Positions 9,501 to 21,500 of a stretch of DNA of 64,000 nt are shown here, piece after piece. The stretch spans positions 16,961-80,960 of the forward strand of contig JAFSKG010000011.1 in assembly GCA_017449075.1 (NCBI GenBank), in the 5' to 3' direction. The stretch is from Lachnospiraceae bacterium (GTDB lineage: Bacteria; Bacillota; Clostridia; Lachnospirales; Lachnospiraceae). Every line of letters starts with the position of its first letter. Position 1 is the stretch's first letter. The notes below the pieces were generated by a model. That model worked only from the letters and a program-made list of their open reading frames with translations, did no database searches and was not told the origin of the DNA. Position numbers and translations under genes: made by a program.

Positions 9501-12500
9501 ATAGTTGTAGTCTCTGTAGAATATTTTGCTTCGACAACTATATCTCCTACATGATCTTTAGGAATTGTAGTGTATCTAACACTTTCTCCATCTTCCCAAC
9601 CTGTAAATACACCATCATCATACATGATTTCGCTCTTTGGTATAAGTTCAACGTCCGTTTGGTTGCTATATGACTCTTTGTAATACATACCATCAATTAA
9701 AGTCTTACCTTTTAACTTACCACCATTAAGTATATATGTTACTGTATATGTAGATTTGATGAAATTTGCATGAAGTGTTAAGTCTTCTACTTCTTTCTCA
9801 CTTGCTGGAAGTTTCTCATACTTAGTTCCTTGTCCGCCTTCACCTGTATACCAACCATCAAATACATGTCCTTCATATACTGCACCTGTCTCTACTTCAT
9901 TTTCTACTAATCTACTATATGTCTTTGTATATGTCTCTCCTACCTTACCACTGAGTTGTCCTCCGTGCAATACATATGTTACATTGTAGTTGATGCTCTT
10001 CCAGTATGCATATACCGCATAATCTTTCTCGCCATTATTTTTTCTTACATCTTTTATTTTTTCGCCTTTGCCATCTCTTTCTGTGAACCAACCATCAAAT
10101 ATGTATCCTTCTTTCTTTACACCTGACAAAAGTGGCATCTCATCACTAGTATTTATATTTAGATATTCAACCTCGTAAACTTCTGTACCTTCTTCTAGAG
10201 CTTTTCCATCAACTGTGCCGCCTTCTAAGTAGTATTTTACATTGTATGTATTCTTTGCAAATGCTAAGTATACATCAAGTGTTTGACCTAGTTTTTCTTG
10301 CATCTTGTCTAGTGCTACTACATTGCTTACATTATGAGATGAACTTGGGTTTTGAGCTTCTTCTTCAGTGTAGAATACACCAGCAAGTATCCACTTTGGT
10401 TGGTCATCATACTCACCATTGCCACTTAATGAAATATCTGCTGTAGGTACTACTGTCTCTACATACGTAGTGTCATCTATTTTCGCACCTCTACTTATCT
10501 CTCCACCGCCACCTACTATATGATATACTATCTCCACTTTTTTACTCTTATCGTCTTTCAAAACAAAGTTTGCATAATAGTGGAACTCAACATCTCTTAA
10601 CTCTATAACATTTTTATACTTTTCTTCAAAGCTCTTACTATAACCATCTGCAAAGTTATAGGTTTGTGTTGAAGGATCTGCTTCTTCTGTTGCAAAATAA
10701 CCTTCTGCATATTCAACGCTTGACCATCCAACGAACTCATACCCAGGTTTTGTAACATTAGTATTTAATGCTACTTTTTCTCTTCGATTCTTCTTTATTG
10801 TAATTGTCTTTTTGTCGTTAGTAGATCCTTGATCATAAGTATCCATGCCTTCTATTTCTTCATCTTTTCCAAGGTGATATATAATCTTGTGTGTCATAAG
10901 ATCATCAAGTTTAAGATATACATCTGTTATGTTCTTTGGATTTCCTTTTGATATTGTATCTATGAGTTTTTCATTTCCTGATTCATCTATATAATACCAA
11001 TTTAAGAACTCAGTATTCTCTTTAACTATATCAGTAGGGAGTACGAATGCTTCTTTTAAACTTATATTCTTTAACTCTTTTGTAGTTGTATCATCAATAT
11101 GCAATACTAAATCATATGCAATTGGTTTATACTTTGCTTTTACTCTGTATACTGCTCCACCTTTTGCATTGCTTATACTCTCTACTTTCTCTTTTGTATC
11201 TACATCATACCAATAGTCAAAGTCCCAGCCTTCTTTCACTACTTCTGTGTAAAGGACGTAGCTCTTATCAATACTTAACTTCTCTTTAATATTTCCGCCG
11301 CTTGTTCCAACTATATTACCACCATCAGTGTCATAATTGATTTCCCAAGTTGTAGGAGCAAACGTAGCGATGACTTCTCTCTTAGTTTTATCAGTATCTC
11401 CTGCTTCTATCTTCGAAACTTTTTCACCTCTACCTGTTGTCTCCCAACCAGTAAACTTATGATCCGCCTTTGTTACATCTGTATATAAGTAGTAATCATT
11501 CTGTATATTTGCGGTAGAGTCTACGAAGGTCTCATCGCCATCTTTTGTCTTACCTGCGATTACTCCGCCATTTAATATATACTTTACATCATAAAGTGCT
11601 GATTCATAATTTGCATACGCATTTAAGTCAGATTTTACTGTTTCTGCTTTGAACTCTTTTACAAACTCTGGTTTTACTATCACAGCACTTGCTGCATCTA
11701 ACAATCCAGAACTTACTTCTTCTACAGTCCATCCTGTGAAGATAGAATTCTCTTTTGTTACACCTGTTATGAGTTTATATGGAGAAAGACGAACTATAGT
11801 ATCTTCTACAGTACTTCCAACAGCACCTTCTACGCTTCCGCCGTTTAAGTGATATGTTATCTTGAATGTAGATGGCATATAGTAAGCATATACATCAAAT
11901 ATTTCATTGCCATCATAATTTTCTGGTATCTCTGTTATTTGATCATCAGCACTTAATTGTTCTAAGCCCTGTGTTGTAGACCAACCTATAAAGTCATAAC
12001 TCTTTTCTACTCCTGATACTGTTGCTACCTTTTCTACATTTGTGAATAACACATATTTGTCTTTTCTTCTTATCTCTTTTACTTCATAGTAATCTTCTGT
12101 TTCTTCTGATTTGTCTATTCCTGGTATGTGTCCACCATTTAAGTGGTAACGAACTTTATAGTAATTCTCTTCACTATCTTCCTCAACTTGCTCAATATCT
12201 GATTGTGATGCCTTCGATATCGCAGCTTCTCCTACTGCTTGTCTAACAATCTGGTTATAAATCTCTTGAGTTATGATAAGTTCTCTTGCTTCTGATACAA
12301 GTGCTTGCTCATCCCAATTTGCTCTTGCACTTATTATATCGCCATCTTTTATGCCTTCTCCATCACCATAGATATCTTCAAGGTATGAGATAGTTGATTT
12401 TGGCGCAAAATCTCCAAGTGCTTTATTACCGTTTGTCTTATAAGCGATAGAATATGTAGATAATCTAAATCCAACCGCTTTATATATGTCATTATTTTCA

Positions 12501-15500
12501 AGTGATATGTCATATCCAGCTTTCATAGGTACACTTCTTACTCTTGTAGTCTCTGATATAGTAGAGCCGTCTCCCTTAAATGCTTCTATCACTTGCTTTG
12601 TCTCATTTGTAGTTGGTGCACCTTCATCGTAAACTACATGATATATCTTTCTACGTAACTCAAGCACGCCATCTGAATTTTCTTGTATGTCTAATATCTT
12701 CTCTTCTTTTCCAAAAGTCCTATTTACAAATATGTTGTTCTCTATTATCTTAGCATTATTTGTAAGTAATCCTTCTCCGTCTTTTGTATCAAATGATATT
12801 TCCATGATAGATTCTTTATCTAACTCTGTTCCGATACCTTGCTTTACGAATGGCTCTACAGAATTATCTTTTGCTCTTATTTGATACATATATCCAGCTT
12901 TTACATCTGAATAGCTTGCTACTGATTCATTGTCTTTTATCTCTATCTTAGAATCTCTTACGTTTAAGCTTATGTTGTCTTTTGTAAATGCAACTGCAGC
13001 CGAATATCCAACTTCTCCTGCAGGACTCTTCTCTTCAGCATATGTGCCTAATTCTTTATCACGATCGCTAATTAATCCTGAATCATCATCTGATTCATCA
13101 GTGTCATCTTCTACTTTCACTGGCTCAACTTTAACTAACTTCTTATACTCGTCAGAAAGAAGAAGTTTATTGTCTTTTACTATTAAGTCTCCGTAGATAT
13201 TATTATTATCTCCACCTACAAATATAACTGCTGTGTTGCCATTTCCTGTCTTTTCTATAGTATTATGGCTTGCATCAAATGTAGATCTTTCTGCGATTTC
13301 AAATGTATCATTTACTTCAAGTATTGCTCTGTTTGTCTTATTATTTACTACATTTACTTTTCCACCTACATAGAACTTAGCATTATCTAAAGTCTTTATA
13401 AGTGAATCTTCTACTTTGATATTATTTATTGTAGTATCTACAAGTTTTACCTTGCTGTTTCCTTTTGCTGTGATAAATTCACTAACCGTGCTAATGTTGC
13501 TTCCGCTTGCAACATCTATATTTACTTGCATGAGTTCTACATCTTTAGATGATGCAGATGAATTGTCAATATTTACAAATCTTCCTTTTGCTGTTACATT
13601 GATCTTTCCTCTTGCTGAAAGCACATGAATGCCGTTTGAACCAAATGTTGGTCTGCTGATTTCACTTGCTGATGCCTTATCTACTATGTGAGCTTCGTGT
13701 AGTTGACAGTTAGATATGTAGACATTTCCATTTCCGTTTATTTTATTTACTGAAAGTGTGTAGCCATTTAAGCAGACATAAAGATTCATATTGCTTGCAA
13801 GTTCTGTCTCATCTCCAAGGTCTATATCCTCTTCAAGATATATCTTTATATCTTTTCTGTCCATCTCTGATTTTGCAAATTCATCTGTTATATATTTTAA
13901 GAACTCTTCTTTATCTGTGACAGGTAAATATGCAATCAATGTATCGTGACCCTCAATGACATCAGTCATATGTCCTGACACTTCATCTGGTGCACCGCAA
14001 ACTAAGTGTTTGTGACTATCTTCGTCAACTTCTTCACCTTTTCTATTCTTATACATTGCTTTTAAGTTAAATTCTGATACATTTGGTACTTCAGATGTTG
14101 ATGCTACTGTGTTTCCACTCTCATCTGCCCATCTGTTAAATGTCCATTTATTCTTAGTTGGCTCTTCATATTCTTCTATAGTATTGATTATTCTTCCTCT
14201 TGCAACTACATATGACTTCTCTCTTGAACCATCTGCAAATGCACCAAATGAAGCATTAAATGTAAGTTGAGTAACCTGGGTGTCATATTCTATAGTCATA
14301 TATGTGAGATTTGTATCTTCGTAAGTAGTAAGTGCTGAAATCAAGTCACTTCCAAGTCTCCATCCCTTAAATGCATATCCAGACTTTGGTGTTCCTTCTT
14401 TAACACCTGAAGCCTTCATCGTAGTGTATACTACTTCACCTTTCTTTATCTCAAAATACTCTGCTCCATCGTATGTTCCCATAGAGTTAGTGTTCTTTAC
14501 TTTTACAGTATATGTAGCATTATCTTCACCATCTTTTGTATCACCAGTACCGATGACATTACTTCCTGTAGCATATATTGCATCAAGAGTTTGATTATCT
14601 GCAACTTTATAAGTTCCTAAGTTAAGTATCGCAGTTCCATCTTCTTTCAACCATCTATTAAACTTCGCATCTGTCTTTATTGGCTCTTCATAGCCTTTAA
14701 CAGCTTTTAATAATTGATATTGTGGAACTTGTAAAACCTTCTCTCTTGTATCATCACTAAAGAGACCTGTGTTCGCTCTTAATGTTACACTCTTTAACTC
14801 TTGTGAGTATAATGCATAAAGCACTGTTCCTTCATTACCTTTATAGATATTCTCAGCTAATACTGCATAGTCGTAGTTGTCCTTTTCCCATGACCAGCCT
14901 ACAAAATAATTGCCAACTACTACTTCTGGGTCCTTGATGCCTGCGTTACTCATAGTAGCAAGTATTAATTCTCCAATTCTTATCTCAAACTTTGTCTTAG
15001 CTCCTAAAGTTCCTTTTGTATCATCAGAAGAAAGTCTTATAGTGTAAGTTGCTTGATATTCGCCTTTCTTTGTATCACCTTTACCAATATCATTATTTTT
15101 TGTATCTTTATAAATAGCATAAAGTGTGAAATCAAATGGATCGGTTGGCATATCTTTAGCATCAAAAATTGTTCCGTCTGCAAGTTCCCATCTGTCAAAT
15201 GTATAACCATCTGATTTCTCTGGTATATCATAATCAGGGAAATCTTTTACTGCTATTCTCTTGCTATTTTTTATTGTCTTAATTCTTGTGTTGTCTTTAA
15301 AGAGACCTGTATTAGCATCAAGTGTGATAGTCCATTCGTTTACATTGAGATATTTTGCATAAACTAAAGTTTTATCAGTATCTTCATATTTTGTGTTTTT
15401 ATCGAATAAATCTATATAATCTTCAGTATGTCCTGGTACAAATGACCATCCTTTATGCCACCATCCTTCTGCTTCGACTGTTGGATAATAAGCATCATAA

Positions 15501-18500
15501 TCTATCATAGCTTGCATTATATAGTCATCTTTCTTAACTTCAAATACTGTATTACTTACTGATGATTTTGTAACATCATACTTACTTACTACTGTATAAT
15601 TTGCTCTGCTACCACCATCTTTTGTATCACCTTTTCCTACTGTATTATCTTTGTCATCTTTATAAATAGCAAAAAGCTCTACATCTTTTCCATCTAATTC
15701 TTTTCCAAATACATAAGTTGTTGGATATACCTTTCCTGTGCTATCTTCCCAGCGTATAAATGTATAACCCTCAGACTTAGTTGGCTCTTCATAATTTACT
15801 ACATCTTCAAGTGCCATTCTATTATGAATCTCAAGAGATTTTGTTCTTTGGTAATTTCTGAAAAGTCCTGTGTTGGCATTTAATATTACATGTACAGAGA
15901 ATACATCATAATATACTGGATAGATCTCTATCATATCCTTATTTGTAAACTTTGTATCGTCTTTTAAAAGATTCTCTATATCATTATCTATTTCTGACCA
16001 TCCTTCAAATGTGTATTTTACAGATGGTGTGATATTTATAGATTTTTCTTCTATCTTGTCTAAAATTACATCTTCAAGTTTTAACTCAAGTAATGCAACT
16101 TCATAATCTTTTCCACCGATATTTTTCTTCTCTGCATTACTCATAGTTCCTTTAGCAATATCATTCTTAACCATCACTGTATATGTAGCATTGTCTCCAC
16201 CATCGTGAGTGCCACTGCCATCATCTGGCTTTCCTATCTCTTCGCCTGTTGTATTATCTTTATATATAGCATCAAGTATTAAGTCTCTATCTACGACATT
16301 TAATTGGCTATATGTAGCTCTTGAACCATCTTCTTTTAATTCTAACCAATAGTAGAATTCCGCATTTGATTTTATTGGTTCCTCGTATTTATCATAGTTT
16401 TTAAGTTGTCTCGTTTCGCTATTATTAGTCTCGAAGCTTATCTTTCTACTTCTAGCTTTCTCAAACACACCAGTATTAGATCTAAGTATTACTTGGAACT
16501 TGCTTAAGTCTGTATACACTGCTTTTAAACTTATATAATCTGTATTATCAAATTTGTCTCCATCTTTAATCAAGTCATCTAAATCACCTGACCATGACCA
16601 GCCTTTAAATACAAATCCAGTTTTTGCCTCTGCAGTTATACTCTCGCTTGCAAGTGTTGCAAGTATATCTTGATTAAATCCAATCTTAAATCTAACTACA
16701 TCTTTTTCTTCACCATTTACCTTAATAACACCCTTAGTGTCATCATTATCAATAGTGATTATGTATTTTCCATCTACGATTGCTTGTCCAACTTTCTTAT
16801 ATCTTGCAAAAAGTGTTGTATTTGATTTGATAATTGATGTGGTTGCTACTTCTGCACCATTTACATCAACCCAGCGGATAAATTCATAATCTGTTTTTGT
16901 TGGCTCTTCATAACCTGTAAACTTACTTAATTCTAATTCTGTCTCACTCTCAAGTTTCTTTGACTTTGTTCCGTCTTCAAACTCTCCATCTCCAGCACTT
17001 AAAACTACTGTATATGCAACTTTTGAATATACGGCATATATACTATCTTTATCTATATCTATAAACTTATCAGTAGATTTTATAAGGCTATCTTTTCCAT
17101 CTTCAGTATATGACCATCCAAGGAATTTCCATCCTTCTTTTGCTACTGGGTCTTTAACTCCTGCTTCACTCATTGATGCAAGAACATTTGAACCAAATTT
17201 TAAATATAAATCATTTGGACCTTCATATGTTCCTTTTTCTTCTTCATTAAATATCTCAAGATAATATTCTGTGTTTTCATCTTCAAGTGGTGTTGCATCA
17301 CTTTTTGTTGCATAGTCTGCTATAAGTGTTATGTCTCTTGTCATTATAGATGTAGATGCTACCTCTACACTTCCATCAAGCCATCTCTTAAATACCCAGT
17401 CTTCTTTAGTTGGCTCTTCATACTCTTTATAATTATTAAGCGCTTTTGACTCTGTGCTTATTATAGTAATTACTCTCTTACCACCACTAAACTCTCCTGT
17501 CTTTGCACTTAATACTATTGTTATGGCATTCTCACTATATATTGCTTTTAAACTTCTAAGGCTTGTGTCTGCATATACATAGCTATCATCTATTACATTT
17601 ACTCCATCAAAAGACCAGCCAACAAATGTCCAGCTACTACTATTTGTCGGATTTGGTATTCCTATTTCACTCATTGATGCAAGAACATTTGAACCAAGTT
17701 TTAATTTGAAACTTGCTGGTCCTGCATATGTTCCTTTTACTGAATCATTATCAATAGCTATGTCATAAAGTGTTTCATTTACTTCTTCAGTAGTCTTCTC
17801 TTTATAGAATGCCTTTAACTCAAGGTCTCCTACTATCTTTGTATCACTTGTATATTTATTTCCTTCTGCATCTTCCCAATGAGTAAACTCATACTCATCA
17901 AGAACTGTAGATCCGTCATAACCCTCAATTCCCTCTGCACCATACATAGCAACTATATGGTTAAGAGATGTAGGTTCTTCATAACCTGTATACTCACCAA
18001 GTGACTTACCTGCCTTTGTAACATTGAGTGTTTTCTTTCTCTTTTTATTTGTTTCAAATGCACCTATATCAGCATTAAGTACGATAGTAGCACCTGATAT
18101 CTCATATACAGCATAAAGTTTATTTGCTTCTTCATTTTCTTCTGTATACTCGTGCATTGTAAGGTATGTTATTAAATCTTTAATCTCTACAATGTCGTCT
18201 ACATTGTAATCTGCTTCTTCTTTATTATCATCTTTATTAAATCCGACAAGTTTAAATCCTCTCATAGTAAGAGTGTTTGGCATAGTGACATTGCTATGAT
18301 AAGAATATGACTTTGTCGCTATAGTGCCTGTTCCTACATATGTCTTGCCATTTACTTCTTTTGTTCCTGCTAATATAGTAAGTAAATATTCTTTTTCTTT
18401 CCATACTCCATAAAAATCAAGTTTACCTTCTTTTATACCATAAGTTGATACAAGACTTGTAGCTTTATTTTTATTGTTTTCACTTAACTCAAGTGTCACT

Positions 18501-21500
18501 GTGTCTGATTCATTTACAATGTTAAATCCTTTAAAGTTGAATCCTTCTAAAGTAAAGTCTTGTGGCACACTGACTGTTGATTTATAAGGATATTTTTTCT
18601 CTACCTTATTTTTACTTTCTTTATGAATGTTGTCAGATGCCTTCTTTCTTCCACCATAGAATGTGATTGTAACTTCATTTTCTTTCCATACACCATAAAG
18701 AGTGTTGACATTAGTTTCTGACAAACCCGCAATATTTCCTGCTATACTCTTTGCATCTACATTTATTGTCTTTGCATCTCCACCATTTGTATAGCCATAA
18801 CCTATGAGTGTAAAGTCTGTCAACGCAAAACCTGTAGGAAGGATTACAGTCTCAAAATACTTATATGTCTTTTTACCCACACTTCCTATGCCCTCATACT
18901 CTATGTTATCTGAGCCTTTTTTCTTTCCTGCTTTAAACTCTATCTCATATTTCTTTTCATCCCACACACCATAGAAAGACTTTGTCTCGCTTTCACTTAG
19001 ATGAGACACATAATCTTTTACTTGAATTTCTGTTCCTGCTGGTATAGTGGCATCTGTTTTCTTATTATCTTTATTAAATCCTTTTAAGTTAAATCCAGTA
19101 AGTTCTAATTTATCTTTAGCAAATGTCAATTTCTGATAATATTTAAGTTCTATACCTTCATCCTTTGAGGTAGATTTCTTTTCTTTATTATCTGAAGCAA
19201 CAACTGAACCACCATAAAGATTTATCTTATATGTTTTTTCGGCATATACTGGATAGATGTTTAGTGTTTCACCATCTTTTACACCCATATCTTTTACATT
19301 ATATGTCGTGTTGCATTTCCATATAACAGATGTAGCATCTGATTTTGTGGCAAAACCTAAAAGATTAAATCCTGTTAAAGCCATATCGCTTGCTTTAGGC
19401 ATAGTAACTGTGGTCTCGTAATTATAATTACCACTAGTTGCACCTGCAACTGCACGTGTGTAATCTACTCCATCAGAGCCTTTTACTTTTCCATCATTAA
19501 ATTTAATACTATAGTCTTTAGATTTCCAACTTGCAAAAACAGTTGTGATACCTTTTTTTATTTCATCTTTGCCAAGTTTTGTAATCTCTATAGTCCCTAC
19601 TCCTAAACCAACCATAGCAGTAGCATACCAACCTTGAAATGTATATCCAAATCTTTTAATATTGTCAGCTGTTGGCACAGCTGTTTCATTATCATCTGAA
19701 TCATACTTTGTAGGTGGATTATAACCTTCTACCCACTCTCCACCTTTTTTATCAAAAGTAATATCTTTTTCTACTATCTCCTCAAACACTGGAGACATGA
19801 ACTCTAATCTATATTTAAGACTTGAGTCTTCAATTTCATCTTCTTCTTGCGATTTTCTACTTGTAACTGTGATTCCAGACCATGGTCCAGATCCACCTTT
19901 CCACTGACTTTTACTTTTTACACCACCATTACCATCTCCAGCAGCCATCATCACGCCTTGATCCATCATTCCAAACCTATAGCCTTCTCTCCATGCACCA
20001 TTATTACCATCACGATAGTTAGGGCCAAATGATACTGCATCCCATGCATCTTTATACCATATCTTCATTCCATCTGATGCAACTGCAGGAGAATCATTAT
20101 TTGTAAAAGTTTCAATTGCCTTATAAAGTGATTTTCCTCCCCATTGATTCCACCAAGGATCCATAACATGGTACATGTTTGTCCAACCAATTAATTTATA
20201 TCTCTTGCCACCACTGGTATAAGAGATATTTTTTGGATTATTTTTAATTGATGCTTCATACATTTGAAGAAGATATGCTTTTTGAACATCGGCACCATTC
20301 TTAGTATCTTTTCTATCATAGTGACCAAATAATCTATGAGTAAAATCACCATCTTTCCATCCATCGTTTTCCCATCTTATACGTCTTTCTTGGGAATTGT
20401 TAGTTATATACATACCTTGGAGCCTTATTTTAAAGTCTCCATCTGGTGTTGGATTTGTTTTACCATTCAAGTCACACGTTACGGATATGTCTGGACTAGC
20501 ACCGCCAACTCTATCCTCTGCATATGTTTGCTTATCCTTTCCATCCAAATGATATTCAAAATTTCCGTTTTGTATTTGTTGATCCCAGTTATTATCAAAT
20601 GTTACACCATCAACAGGGGTAAATGATTTACCTACTTCATTATAAACAAAACCAAGTATATTTGGTGTTATCCCACCTTTCGTCATAGCTTTAGTAGTGT
20701 CTAGCCAATCTTCAAGCGGATACTCTTTTGCCCTTCCTTTATTTAAACGCCAGACACCCCATATATTAAATGCTAATATATCTTTACCTTCTGTCCAATA
20801 AAAATACCTAAAATCTGCTGGGATATTAGGATTTTTTTGACCATCCAAATTATTAAGTTTATGTTCATCATTATTTCTATAAAGCATATAGTGGAAGTAA
20901 CCTTTATTTACCCAAGACATCGGATCTATCCTGTATCCTACATCTCCCCAGATAGTTACATTTGGTATTTCACGACCTACAGTATCTGACCAACCATAAA
21001 GTTTAGCATCACTATCAGATGCCACTATCTCTTCTTTCCCACGAAGAAGTTTGCTATCTGTAGCCACAGTAAATAACTCACTATATGTAGCTATAGTTGC
21101 AGGCTTTGATTCTTCAGCATCACCAACTTCATCAGCATCTGATGAACTTGCTTCTTCTATTTCTTCATCATCTAACTCTGATTTAGTTGCATTATCTATC
21201 TCATCTTCTGTAGCGTCTGCTTCTTCTGTGGTATCGGCATCATCAGAAGCTTCGCTATCAGTAGCTATGCTTTCTTCATCTGTCTCGTTTTCTTCTATCT
21301 TATCTTCAGTATTTCCTTTATCATTATTTTCTTTATCGTCGTTATCTTTATCATCTGTATCGGCATCAGAAACAGAAGAGTTCTCTTCACTCTCCTTCTT
21401 ATCACTTTCTTTTTCTTCATCGGGATCTTGAGATTCTTCGCTTGGATCTATAGTAGTCTCATCTTCTTCCGATTCTTCATTAGATGCTTTGGTAGTTTCA

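Noticed and set aside
21051-21431. Serine-rich open frame on the plus strand
   Set aside because: It is the antisense reading of the acidic Ser/Glu/Asp stalk of the giant protein; the codon pattern alone explains it.
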